Source of the DNA: Ricordea florida
Taxonomy: Eukaryota; Cnidaria; Anthozoa; Corallimorpharia; Ricordeidae
Length of the DNA stretch: 64,000 nucleotides
NCBI GenBank assembly: GCA_949710005.1
Contig: OX453287.1
Coordinates: forward strand, 18,762,517-18,826,516
Direction: 5' to 3'
Made by a program: the position numbers and the translations under genes. Positions 37,055-47,164 of the stretch are shown in pieces. Every line of letters begins with the position of its first letter. Position 1 is the stretch's first letter. The notes beneath the pieces were generated by a model. The model was not told where the DNA came from. It worked only from the letters and a program-made list of their open reading frames with translations, and made no database searches.

Positions 37055-40000
37055 CTGTGTAAAGAAAAATAAGGCAGAAATATTCAGAATAACTAGGAGA
37101 GACTAAGGGAAGGCACGTTTTTACTTGGGGGGGGGGGGGTGGGCTGGGGAATTTTGGTATTTTTTTTTCCAAAACAATGTTGGCCCTTCCTCGCGTTTTA
37201 ACAAAAAAAAACTCCTGACCCCCCTCCCCCCCCCCCCACCTTTAGGTGACTGACAAAAGTGCGACCCTCCCCTCACTACTACATGGTATGTTCCATGCTG
37301 TAGAAACCAATTGCTCACATGAGGTATGGCCCTCCCCTTTTGGTGCTAACTTTCACTGATGACCCTCCCCTCTGAGGCCCCAGCCCTCCCCCCCCCCCCC
37401 CCCAATAAAAAACTTACCTTCCCTAAAGAAACATTTTAAGATATTAAGCCATCTATACGGGCAACAAAATTAGCCGTTAGGCGTAAATATTGAAAAATTT
37501 TAGCCTTTAGCCGTAAAAAATATTAACCGTTGGCCTTAAAACAGCCAAAAAATAGTAACCGTTAGCCGTAAAACAGTCACAAGTATCAACCGTTAACCTT
37601 AAAAGTCATCACCCCATTGAGACCTTCTATAAACGGAACGGATTTCTAAAAACTGAATATAACCAAACTCCTCCTACAATTAACAAGACGCCTGAAGGGG
37701 TTTACGCGGGATGTGTTGGTTTAAAATTGCTGACGCAGTATGTTTTTATGCTGATTGTGCGATGATGGATATCCATGGTGCAATCCAACCTGACTTGCAC
37801 GTGATTTGGAGTTACAGCCAATAAAAATCACATAATTTTTCGGGACGGGCTCGGGATACGGGAAAGTTAAAAAAACAAGGCAATTTTTGACTCCCAAGAC
37901 GACGAAAGGAATGCGCTATCGAATTTTATACGCTGGCTGACTACGTCATCCCGCGTAACAAGTAAATACTCACGCGGACTCTGTGCGAAATCCTGTGCAA
38001 CCTTATTCTGCTCCTCTAACTGCTCTTCTTCCACGTCTTTGCGCAAGAACGGCCCCTGAGCCACAAAATACTCTTCGTCCTCTGATTCTGCCTCTATCGC
38101 GGACCGTTTACGGCGATGTTGAATGCATCCCTGGGCGCATCTTGAATATGGGTCACTGGCGTTACATATCTTCGCTTTGCAGTGCAAGTAAACAAAGTCG
38201 TAATCACCCAGGAACTGGAATGCCTCAAATTTGAACTTCTGTATTTGGTTTTTGAACGAGGGAAGAAACATGAGAGTGTCATCAACCGCACAGCTAAAAA
38301 CCAACATAGCAGTTAATTAGTCTCTGAATACGATGTAGACTACCGTTAGATTTTATCTAATATTACCAAACTCAAATTTGCCTCAAATTTGAACTTCTGT
38401 GTTTGGTTTTTGGACGAGAAAAGAAACTTGACAGTGGGATCAACTGCACATCTAAAAACCAACATGGAAGTTAATTAGCCACTTAAAACGATGTAGACTA
38501 TCTTTAGATTTTATCTAACCCTTTATACCCACATAGTGAGCAGTATCAAACTTCTCCCCTTTAATATTAGTGCCTTGGAAATAGAGTGGTCAGGAGAACT
38601 AAAGACATGATCATGCAAGTTAAATTGAGTTGATATTTTTAACAATTTCACCTCGCTACTCGTATGTGAAATGTGATGGGGCAACAACGGTTGATTTAAA
38701 CAGTATTTGACTTCTGAATAAGTAATGATGAAAACTCTCAAATTTACTATAGTACTCAAGAGAATAACAAAATTAAAACCAACGAAATCAAGCAACTAAA
38801 CATTAGACACTTAATGCATGGTCCCGAGAGAAACCGTTAGTCTTGTTTTCCTAGGCCAGGAGTCCTGATGTTCGAGGGACCATACATTAAGTGCTTTGTT
38901 ACGTATTTAGAAGATCACGCCTCTTTTAATTTAGTCATGCACTGATCACGTTCTGTTGTATTCGGCGCGTGGGCAACAACTGCGCAATCGTATCCCGGTC
39001 GGGATACATGTGACTTTGATCAGGGGCACGTGACCAAGAATCAACCAATCACAGTGCTCGTTTAGTTGAGTGAAAGTCTAGGTATATGATAAGTTTGGAT
39101 ATCCCATGAAACACAGCTTTCGAGCATCCTTAATATATCCCTCTTACTCCTCTGGTTTGAAGAGCTATATCAAATGACTCATTTTATTCATTACATTTAA
39201 CACTCCGAATGTCGCAAAGAAATACAAACTAAATACTACAGGCAATCACAATAGCTACTCGCACTCCAGTGAACTAATCAGAACAGACTGAAAAACAATT
39301 CTTTTCAACACTTCTCGCTGAAAAACACCTGCAAGATTGATATTAGTTTGCAGTGGCAGTAAACAAAATCGTAGTTCCCAGGAACTGGAATGACTCAAAT
39401 TTGAATTTCTAAACGGGGGACACGATAGAGCTAGAGAAAAAAAAATAAAATGATACTAAATTAGCGGCCACTTAAAATTATTTAGCGATCCTGTAATAAT
39501 GGCGTTTAATTCAATGTCTAAAGTAATAATGCGACAACTTTAGGTTTGCATTGGTGTGACCAGTTATTGGTAAGAGAACCTCGCCCTCAACCAATCAAAA
39601 GTGAATGTAAAACCAATTGCAAAAAAAAGCCAATTGCACGCGTTTTCCCGCCCTTGGTGCCGGCCACTTTACCTTTGTGAGACTATGCCAATGTTATGAC
39701 CGGTTTAAATAACTGGTTTTAAATTGTTAAAACCTGTTGTGACTGGTGTTAAATTGTTTTAGTTTTTGGTTTTGTAAAAAAGGATTTTGTACAATAAATC
39801 TGTCCTCAAGATAACGTTAAAAGTGGCGCTTTATTGTTAAGGGGGGAGGGGGGGGGGGTGGGAGATCAACCAAAATGTTGACTCCGAAATGATGTCCAGG
39901 ATCGATCTTGTTAGCAAAAATTTGCTAGCAAATGTTTTTCGCAATTGTCGCAAGAGAAAAACTTATGTCAGAAAATCACTAACAAATATCGCAAAAATCG

Positions 40001-43000
40001 CAAGAATAACAAATCTAACAAGAATCAAGAAAAAAAAGAAGTTATTCGTGGGATTTTTGTTTTCTCAAAACTCTGACGCTTTAGCCATATAAGTCACGAG
40101 AAGTGTTTTACCGTCCTAATTTACGTGTTCTGGTGTTTGCGAAGCATTTTCTGTAAGCTAGTGAAAAAGTATTTATGATTACTATAGCAACGCAAAGTAG
40201 CGTTTTTCCATTTTGCTCCAAATTGAAATAAACATGGCAAACTTTGTGCGGACAGTCACCTATTTAGCTTTTTAACTTTGATGCCTTTCTTTTCTCAGAA
40301 AATGCCTTTTGCTTAATCTAGAAATGATATATAGAAATGATATATAGGAGTTATCTATGAGGCGGGAGCCTTTAATGTGATCGCAGGGACTCTTGTGAAC
40401 AGAATAAGATTAAGTAATGGTCCGGCTAAAAGGTAGGCAGGTGTACGGCAAAACTCATAAGAAAATTAAAAAGGTGCGAACAGTTAATTGTTAATTCCAT
40501 TTAAATCGCCTCATCTCATTGGCTAATACCAAAAAAATCCCGAAAAAACAATGAACAAATTCAAAAAAACGTAATTTTTAGACCTTGTCTTTTCCATACC
40601 CTTATTTTCTCTCTCTCGACCAAATTTGGCTCTTGTTCTATGCGCCAATTAGCACCACAAAATTAACTGACATATTGCCGAGCCCTATTGTTTTTCTGCC
40701 TGCTTCTTAGCCGGACCATTACTTAAAATGAACACTGTTTACACTTGAAATTTTTCCGAAAATTGTGTTTTAGTGTTATTTATAACTTTAATGCTCATTT
40801 TCTCAAAACGCAGTACTTTTGCGTTTGAGAAAAGATATCTTGAGAAGGTTTATCCAATTGAGCTAAAATTTTCAGGATTTGTTTTTCTCATTGAGTGTTG
40901 TACTTGAAGTTATGCATAGGAGCATATGCTAGACTTTCTGTTGTAGATTTAGTTGATTGCCATTTTGGGTGTTTTCAACAGTTCAAAAAATCTCTCCACT
41001 TAAAACAATGGTCAATCCTTATCCTCTAAACAATGTACAAGTACCAAATTTGATCAAATCAATTAGGAATTATCTTTTCTCGAGTAAGCCCTTTCAGTGC
41101 CCAGTAGGTGGTATAATTAATAAATCAATATCAGGTTACATTAGACTTTTGTCGCACAAAAAATATTTTTTTCATAATTTGTGGTCTCGGACCTTTCTCA
41201 AAATATCTAGTTTGTAATACTTTGGAATGAAATTTTGAACATGACAAATTGCTAAAAAAAAATACGATGTTTTACTTTTTATAGAAGTCCTCCCCCAACC
41301 CCCTCCCCTTAAGATAATGAAAATGTTTTGATGGTATTACATACCCATCTTTTATGAGATAGTACTTCGGTCCAGGCTTATATGGGTCAGAGAAAGGTGT
41401 GGCAAAGCAATCTTCAGCAAAAATGGTAAGTCGGTCGTCCTTGGTGTGCACGATCAATTCCACGAACAATAGCTGTCTCAGCTTGATATGGACCGGAAAG
41501 TCTTTCTTGTGGAAAGGTGACACATAGCTGTTGTCAGGGTAGATGTCGAGCCAAAGTTCAAACTCACCATACCCTTTCTGGGAGAAAATGACCTTCTTGC
41601 TCTTCACATCTAGACCGACAGACGAGACCACGCCCCAGTTGGAGTAGTAGCAAAAGAAAGGAATACACACCTCTCTTACACGTGTAATGATTTGGTCCGG
41701 TTGCACTGGGATCTCAAACACCGTGTTGGAGTAGCAGATGTAGTCCGAGCTAGTTTTTCTGCTCTTTGTACCGCATTCCAAGGTACTCGTGTGTAGGATA
41801 AAATGTGTATCAGTTTCTGTTGCGCCGCAGCTGACATCGTTCAGACGAAGATGTTCCTTGTCCAAACCATAGAGAAGGTATTTGGGAATGCTGATCCACA
41901 TCTCGTCCTTGCCACATGTAACGTTGACGTCTGAAATTTGAGTGCATAAGGGAAGGGAAATTAATGTTTAATAGTAGTATGTTCTAGAAGGGTAGATCTG
42001 GCAATGTATTCAAATGATATGCAGGTATATTTGAGGGAGGAGGGAGGGATATGGGATGGGAGGGTGTGTGTGGACAGTGGGAGTAGTGATGGTGAGGTTG
42101 ACGCCATGTTGAATAGTGAATGAGGTTAGTACTAGTGTTGAATATGTAATGAGTTTTGAAGAGAGAAGTGTGTTGTATCGTACTGTTATGTGTCCGCCCA
42201 ACCATCCGGGTGGTATCGCAAATATATAGCTATCGAGAACAATGGAAAGAGCTCTCTTTTAGTAGTTTTACTCTTTCCGAAGAAGCATTTCTGCTGGCAA
42301 GTTTAGTTCATCATCGAAGGGGACAACAGGCTTATTGAGTCTGACGCGTTAACTACCTAACAATCTCTTAAAAGGGTGCAATTGGTGGAGACTCTATTGT
42401 TTAGATACTCGATCGCGATTTGGCAATTTGTATGAAAACTTGTTTGGTTCGAGTGGTCGCACTGTAAGAGAAAATTGACCGAAACAACTTTTTCAATTAT
42501 AGCAACGGCATCTAGCGTTATTGTTTTTAAGACAGTTTTTGCTTTGTTTGTAGGGATTGCGACTCAGCTTAAAGAGTTATATTTGGTTTAACAAATCGAA
42601 TATGGTTAAGCTGCGCCTCGTGAATCCACGACATTTTGACCACTGTGATGATGCGTACTCGTTGATAAGAGTACAGACAACGCTAAACCACATTCGATTT
42701 GTTTTTTACCAAAATATAAACGTGAAAGAAAATGTTTTTTTTTTCAGAGCGTGACCAAGGTCGTGACACAAAGAAAGAGCAGGCGTTGTCTATAACTTTC
42801 TCGCAATACGATTGGTTTAGTTCCAAAAATTAGCGTTTCTGATTGGCTATTGCATTGCGTGACAGATTGACTCGAGCAACATTGTCTAGACTCTCATCGA
42901 CAACGGCAAATTAGCCAATCAGATTCCGAGATTAGTAGCAATTGTGGTAAAATAGCCAATCAGATTGCGAGATTAGTAGCAATTGTGATAAAAAGATGCT

Positions 43001-46000
43001 CACCTTCGGGCATCTTAACTGTGGTATGAGCTGTCAAGAAAATAAACAAAATACACGTCAGCGTTGACTTTTCATCTACTTTCATGATCATGCCACATCA
43101 AAATTCCGATCATGATTTTAGATAATTTGATGTTTTCCTCTTTTGCAGCGGGCTCTGGTCGTATATGTTTCAGGTTACATTTAATTTCAGATCAGAATGG
43201 TTTAACCCAGGTTGGTTTGTGATTTCTTTGTCTATATTTATGATAATGAATAACAAACACAAAGAAATTACTAGAAGGGCACTCGGTACAGCGCATACCT
43301 CCGTCCCGCCACTTATTGTATGAATGGCATCAAGTTTCACAACTGTTTTCTACCGTGGGAACCAAGAAAGCTGATTGGTCAACATTAATTCGATTAGTAA
43401 ACTAACCCAATTATCACTGAAATTTCTGTAAAACCTTAGAAAACTTTCTGATAAAATCGCTCAGCTTAAACAAAACAAGGAGACGCCTGAAGGCGTTTAC
43501 GCGGGATGTGTTGGTTTAAAATTGCTGACGCAGTATGTTTTTTTGCTGATTGTGCGATCATGGATATCCATGGTGCAATCCAACCTGACTTGCACGTGAT
43601 TCGGAGTTACAGCCAATTAAAATCACACAATTTTTTCGGGACGGGCTCGGGATACGGGAAGGTTAAAAAAATAAGGCAATTTTTGACTCCCAAGACGACG
43701 AAAGGAATGCGCTACCGAATTATATACGCTGGCTGACTACGTCATCCCGCGTAACAAGAATTGCGGTGCGATATACAGTCTGGTAGGTTTTTTGCGGTCG
43801 TGGAACCAGCCATATAGTATACAATATATACAAAAGTTAGGCGTAAACTGACATTCACATTTGTTCGAAGCCGTATTATCAAGTGTAGGCCGAGTGAACG
43901 CTCCCGAGAGCGTCTAGACTGGATCTGAGATCCGAAGTTTAATCCGGATAAATTTTAATCGATTGATCCTGAGTATATTTGCCACCTTTCCACCAAATTT
44001 GGTGCAAATCCGTTGATTAGTTTTTGCGTAAAACGATTAACAGACAGACAAACAAACAAACACACAGAAAGGCGTGAAAACATAACCTCCTGGGCGGAGG
44101 TAACAAGTGACGAGTGGGATAATCTATAGTATACCACAAGAAGGGGTTGCGTAACTATTCTGTACCATACCATAGAAAATACAAACAACAGTTGAAAGAA
44201 ACTACTAAGAATCACAACACACGATAGGAAGGTTGGGTGTGATACCGTTGAATTGCACTGCTCGAAGAGAAGGTTCCGTGGAATAATGACGAATATACAA
44301 CGGCTTTCCTGCATTCTGATTGGCTGTATATTCTGTTGCATGGTATAAAGCTTAAGGGTTTTACTGTTTGGTCATTGTCATCGTAGAAACTCAGATAGTG
44401 TATGTATTAGTTACGAGGTTCCATGCAGCCTGGATCTCTCAATTAACAGAAAATTCAGGGCAAACTTTCTTCAGAAATTGCTCAAGATAACATATCAGAG
44501 TGGCCAGATTCTATTTTTGAATATTGCATAAAAGAGATTAGTTATTTCAACATTTTGGCAGCAATAAAGAAAACACACTTACGTGGTTCTGTTGGGATTG
44601 GAGTGGTACTTGGGGGTGGAATGGTGGTGGACGGTGCAGGCCCTGACAACAAAACAGCATTCATTAAACAAGTTAAGATTAAGACTTGTTTAACCCTTCA
44701 TTAAGATCCTGGTCGTTATATCACAACACCGTTAGCGAACACGGGAACCATGGGAACAGAAGCATTTATTTTTAGGGAACAGGGGTTATTTCCTAATTAT
44801 TTTCACGGAACGAGGAAACCTCTGATTTAATTGCTGGGAACAAGGGAACAAAAATTAGGGAACAAGTGGTTTTATTAGTGGGTAACAGGGGAGTGAATGC
44901 AAAAAGAAACCTATGCCCCACCCCTCCCCCCTTCACCCCCTGGGAGGGGCTTCCACTTTCACCAGCTTCCAGCATGCAACAACTGAAACAGAATGAACAA
45001 AGAAAGAAACAATACCATGTCACTCTATGAGGTTCACGTTTCGGAATATTGGTATCGATATTAATTGATTGTTAATGAATAAATTAAAACCAATTTCCTC
45101 GTTGGGTCTTAAAAGTTAAACGAAATCTGAGTTTTAAGTCTCCTGGTTCAACCATTATAATCCCAGGAGCGACCTATACGCAGCTTCTCCCAGCAATCTT
45201 AATACAATGTTAATTAATCAAACAGATGATGCGAATGAAAACAAATTATCAGCTCAAAGATAAACACCAAATTTTGCGGCTTACTTTGAACCCAGACGTG
45301 GGCGGGATATGCCAGATCGTCTTCGTTTGTGTAAGGTTCAATCAGTGATATGTCTGTACATATGAAGCATGCCCAGTTATAATCCCCCCAAAACTCAATC
45401 GCTTTGCATCCGTGTCGCGCCACGCAGAGAGCCTGGCATTGCAGATAGGTTATTTCGGCTCCTACTTGCTTATGCAGCGGGTTATAATAGTCTCTCCCCG
45501 CTTGTGTGCACCAACTGTAAGGATAATATATCCAACCTGAAGCAGAAAAGTAAAGATTTATTGGAGCCGAATTGAAGCAAGAACTGTCGTTTAATGATAC
45601 GACTAACTCGTAGTTAGGTTTAACGGAGCCATGCATGATTTTATGTTGATTTGAGTTCCCCGAGACAGTATTGTGCAGTACATCTCGATCAGCAGAGGAA
45701 ATAATGGCTGCTCTTTGGCAAGTGGCGAGCTTGACCACCCCTCCCTCCTTCCCCCAACCCTTACCCCTACTACCTTACATCCCGGACTACCTTACGGGAA
45801 CCTAGTGTTAAAAATTAAGTGAAAGTGGCACTGTGTGAAGAAATGGCCTCGTATTTACACCCCAAGACCCCTGCCTACCCCCCTGGAAAGGAGATACAGT
45901 CTGTGTATTGGCGGACTTGTATTGCTCAGTGAATCACGGCGATTGGTTTTCTTCAAGCCTTCCCCACTCCCTCTCCCACTGTCCTACGTTACAGTGAGTC

Positions 46001-47164
46001 CACTCTTAGAATAAATTGGAAATTTAACATTGCAGTTTGAAAGTTTCTATACCAACCATAAAGTGCTGGATCTCTCTGAAGTTCGTCTTTCGTTTCATCT
46101 TTAACTTGAGCGCCATTTTCTATCGATGGCCTCTCTGCTTGGTCTGCTGCGGCTAACTCATGTGTGTTGACCAGGTGGCCGTTCAAAACATTTTGAGGAC
46201 GGGCCTCTTTCATAAGTTCATCTTCACGCCTGTAGAAACCCTCTGCAAGTATTCAATATATGTATATCACTTGCAATAGACAACTAAAAGAAACATCTCT
46301 TGGCTTTGAAGTTCCCGCGACTTGAAGTTCCCAAGATTTACGAACCTTGCTCCCACGAGTTTCCTGAATCATTAATCCTACCTATTTCGATGACAAAGCT
46401 ATTTTTCCCACCAGGGCAGTGCTGTTTGTTTGTCCTTGCATTTGCTGGAGTTAGATTTAACAAAAATTTTCAGTTTAATTCTACTAAAAAACGAATCTCC
46501 CAAGTAGTACTGAAAATTGGCCCCAACTCTAAGAAGGCCACCAAACCAGTCTACTGAAGTTTTTGCCTGTGTAACGCGAAATCCAATTAGCGACATCAGT
46601 CTAACCTTTCGAAAATGCTATTCTTGAAAAGTATTGACGGGAGACATAGTGCTCCATAAACAGGGCCTCGAGATACAGTCAGTTAGGGACGGACCATTAG
46701 AAAAGTGATAGGGGGGGGGAGAGGGGTGGGGAATTTTCAGCTTGTACGATTTTTTTTTTTTTTTCGCTCACTGCTTGTGCAGGAATTTTTTTTCAGGTGA
46801 ACCCCTCTGCACGAATTTTTTTTACTACGTGTGAAAAAGTCACAATTGGACCTTCCTTCTGCATGAATTTTTTTTTACCTTCTTCCTTGCATGAATTTTT
46901 TTTCTTAGCATTTTCCCTTGCATGAATTTTTTTCCCCAACCCCCCCCCCCTCCTCCCATCACTTTTCTAATGGTCCGTCCCTTAAGACCCTCTTTTACCA
47001 ACCGTTAAGTGCTGGATCTCGCTTAGGTTTATCTGTCTTAGGGAGCCCATTTTCCTCCACTGTCGGCGACTCTTCCACATGGAGATTGTGCGGTTTCCAG
47101 TGTTTGTCATCCAGAGAACGGTCAGTTTCTTCTTTAGGCTCGTATTCACGCCTGTAAGTTCCTT
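36915..47164 (-). CDS. ZP-domain membrane protein with PAN/apple-like domain (5'-incomplete, 8 exons)
   Basis: Minus-strand exons: 47164-47003, 46242-46057, 45536-45285, 44642-44583, 43030-43004, 41930-41345, 38293-37974, 37054-36915. All use GT-AG; every internal junction keeps frame, and the last ends in TGA. In order: two related 54-62-residue modules (GxYRRExE ... RDPALxG), a six-cysteine PAN/apple-like domain, a Pro/Thr-rich hinge, a ZP domain from VTCGKDEMW through DCFATPFSDP to the C-terminal cysteines, an RRKRS furin-type site, an acidic stretch, a ~20-residue membrane helix and a tail KRKRSTLTKYQRLAAPVEE. ZP proteins polymerise into extracellular filaments after furin-type cleavage. 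A signal peptide exon must exist upstream but was not identified. No known gene name can be assigned. Confidence 0.88.
37106..37424. mobile_element. 319-bp MITE in the last ZP-gene intron
   Basis: The left AGGGAAGGCACGTTTTTACT is matched by the reverse complement of the right end, AGGGAAGGTAAGTTTTTTAT. Both continue into G runs. The interior holds more CCCTCCCC tracts. Confidence 0.75.
37440..37620. repeat. Degenerate AACCGTTAGCCGTAAAA repeat
   Basis: At least five units of the type AACCGTTAGCCGTAAAAC, spaced about 30-37 bases apart with spacers of A-rich sequence. Confidence 0.7.
37686..37962. mobile_element. 277-bp MITE (TTACGCGGGATG termini), copy 1
   Basis: It opens GACGCCTGAAGGGGTTTACG and carries TTACGCGGGATG at 37702-37713, inverted as CATCCCGCGTAA at 37947-37958. 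It is nearly identical to copies at 43481 and 58241. It ends five bases from the splice donor of the ZP exon that stops at 37974. Confidence 0.92.
37974..38293 (-). CDS. ZP gene exon: ZP C-terminal part and furin site
   Basis: Acceptor TTTTTAG; donor GTGAGT at 37973-37968. It encodes CAVDDTLMFLPSFKNQIQKF, the core FEAFQFLGDYDFVYLHCKAK, the late cysteines CNASDPYSRCAQGC, the basic site RRKRS, then an acidic stretch. One codon base is shared with each neighbour. Confidence 0.94.
38376..38519 (-). pseudogene. Decayed duplicate of the ZP C-terminal exon (5' half)
   Basis: The stretch repeats 38218-38357 in tandem, ~160 bases away. On the minus strand it keeps TTTTTAG, then CAVDPTVKFLF and KNQTQKFKFEA, and breaks off where the real exon continues. 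Flanking intron sequence (GATGTAGACTA, TTAGATTTTATCTAA) is duplicated too. Confidence 0.82.
38812..39090. mobile_element. Dispersed repeat with palindromic end, copy 2 (inverted)
   Basis: It is the reverse complement of 33778-34098: the CACTTAATGCATGGTCCC end at 38809-38827, its inverse at 38878-38892, then CGCAATCGTATCCCGGTCGG and GCACGTGACCAAGAATCAAC. Confidence 0.78.
39340..39412 (-). pseudogene. Second decayed duplicate of the ZP C-terminal exon (middle part)
   Basis: On the minus strand it reads KFKFESFQFLG, then loses frame relative to DYDFVYLHCKA, although the DNA (GTAAACAAAATCGTAGTTCC) still tracks the real exon at 38188-38210. The order with the relic at 38376 is opposite to that of one copy, so these are two separate duplicates. 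Confidence 0.75.
39413..40413. other. ZP-gene intron, unassigned
   Basis: A G run lies at 39840-39860. AAATCGCAAGAATAACAA-like A-rich sequence follows at 39960-40040. No gene or clear element was recognised. Confidence 0.35.
40414..40722. mobile_element. 309-bp MITE with TTAA target duplication
   Basis: The ends GTAATGGTCCGGCTAA and its inverse TTAGCCGGACCATTAC are perfect, with TTAA at 40410-40413 and 40723-40726, as in piggyBac/Kolobok-type insertions. The interior is unrecognised. Confidence 0.9.
41345..41930 (-). CDS. ZP gene exon: N-terminal and middle ZP domain
   Basis: Acceptor TTTCAG; donor GTATGT at 41344-41339. It starts in VNVTCGKDEMWISIPKYLL, contains VSCGATETDTHFILHTSTLE, CIPFFCYYSNW and the hallmark DCFATPFSDPYKPGPKYYLI, and ends KDG to join CAVDD. 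Conserved ZP cysteines are present in order. Confidence 0.95.
43004..43030 (-). CDS. ZP gene 27-nt micro-exon
   Basis: Acceptor TTGACAG; donor GTGAGC. It encodes HTTVKMPE plus one base, with phases exactly matching both neighbours. Only phase and splice signals support it. Confidence 0.75.
43481..43758. mobile_element. 278-bp MITE (TTACGCGGGATG termini), copy 2
   Basis: Near-identical to copies at 37686 and 58241, same orientation. It lies in the ZP-gene intron between 44583 and 43030. Confidence 0.93.
43958..44102 (-). repeat. Widespread-type dispersed repeat with (GTTT)n and TACCTCCGCC end
   Basis: On the minus strand it begins TTACCTCCGCCCAGGAGGTT, continues TTTCTGTGTGTTTGTTTGTT and CTGTCTGTTAATCG, then ATCAACGGATTTGCACCAAA. 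I recall very similar blocks from distant animal genomes; the class is unknown to me. Confidence 0.55.
44583..44642 (-). CDS. ZP gene exon: Pro/Thr hinge
   Basis: Acceptor TTGTCAG; donor GTAAGT. It encodes PAPSTTIPPPSTTPIPTEP, a likely O-glycosylated spacer between the PAN-like and ZP domains. 60 nt, phases consistent. Confidence 0.88.
45285..45536 (-). CDS. ZP gene exon: PAN/apple-like domain
   Basis: Acceptor CTTCAG; donor GTAAGC. It encodes WIYYPYSWCTQAGRDYYNPL, ITYLQCQALCVARHGCKAIE and YNWACFICTDISL, ending PAHVWVQ. Six cysteines in the order expected of a PAN/apple fold. The specific subfamily is inferred. Confidence 0.9.
46057..46242 (-). CDS. ZP gene exon: repeated module 2
   Basis: Acceptor TTGCAG; donor GTTGGT. 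It encodes GFYRREDELMKEARPQNVLN to DELQRDPALYG, a charged low-complexity module of ~62 residues. It is paralogous to the exon at 47003-47164 and has the same phases. Confidence 0.75.
46686..46981. mobile_element. 296-bp MITE with TTA target duplication
   Basis: The ends GGGACGGACCATTAGAAAAG and its inverse CTTTTCTAATGGTCCGTCCC are perfect, continuing GTGAT. TTA lies at 46683-46685 and 46982-46984 (PIF/Harbinger-like). Inside, TTGCATGAATTTTTTT-type units recur about five times. It ends 22 bases from the exon at 47003. Confidence 0.92.
47003..47164 (-). CDS. ZP gene exon: repeated module 1
   Basis: Acceptor TTTACAG; donor GTTGGT. It encodes GTYRREYEPKEETDRSLDDK to PKRDPALNG, 162 nt. It shares start, end, phases, splice-site sequences and intron flanks with the exon at 46057-46242. 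Confidence 0.72.
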
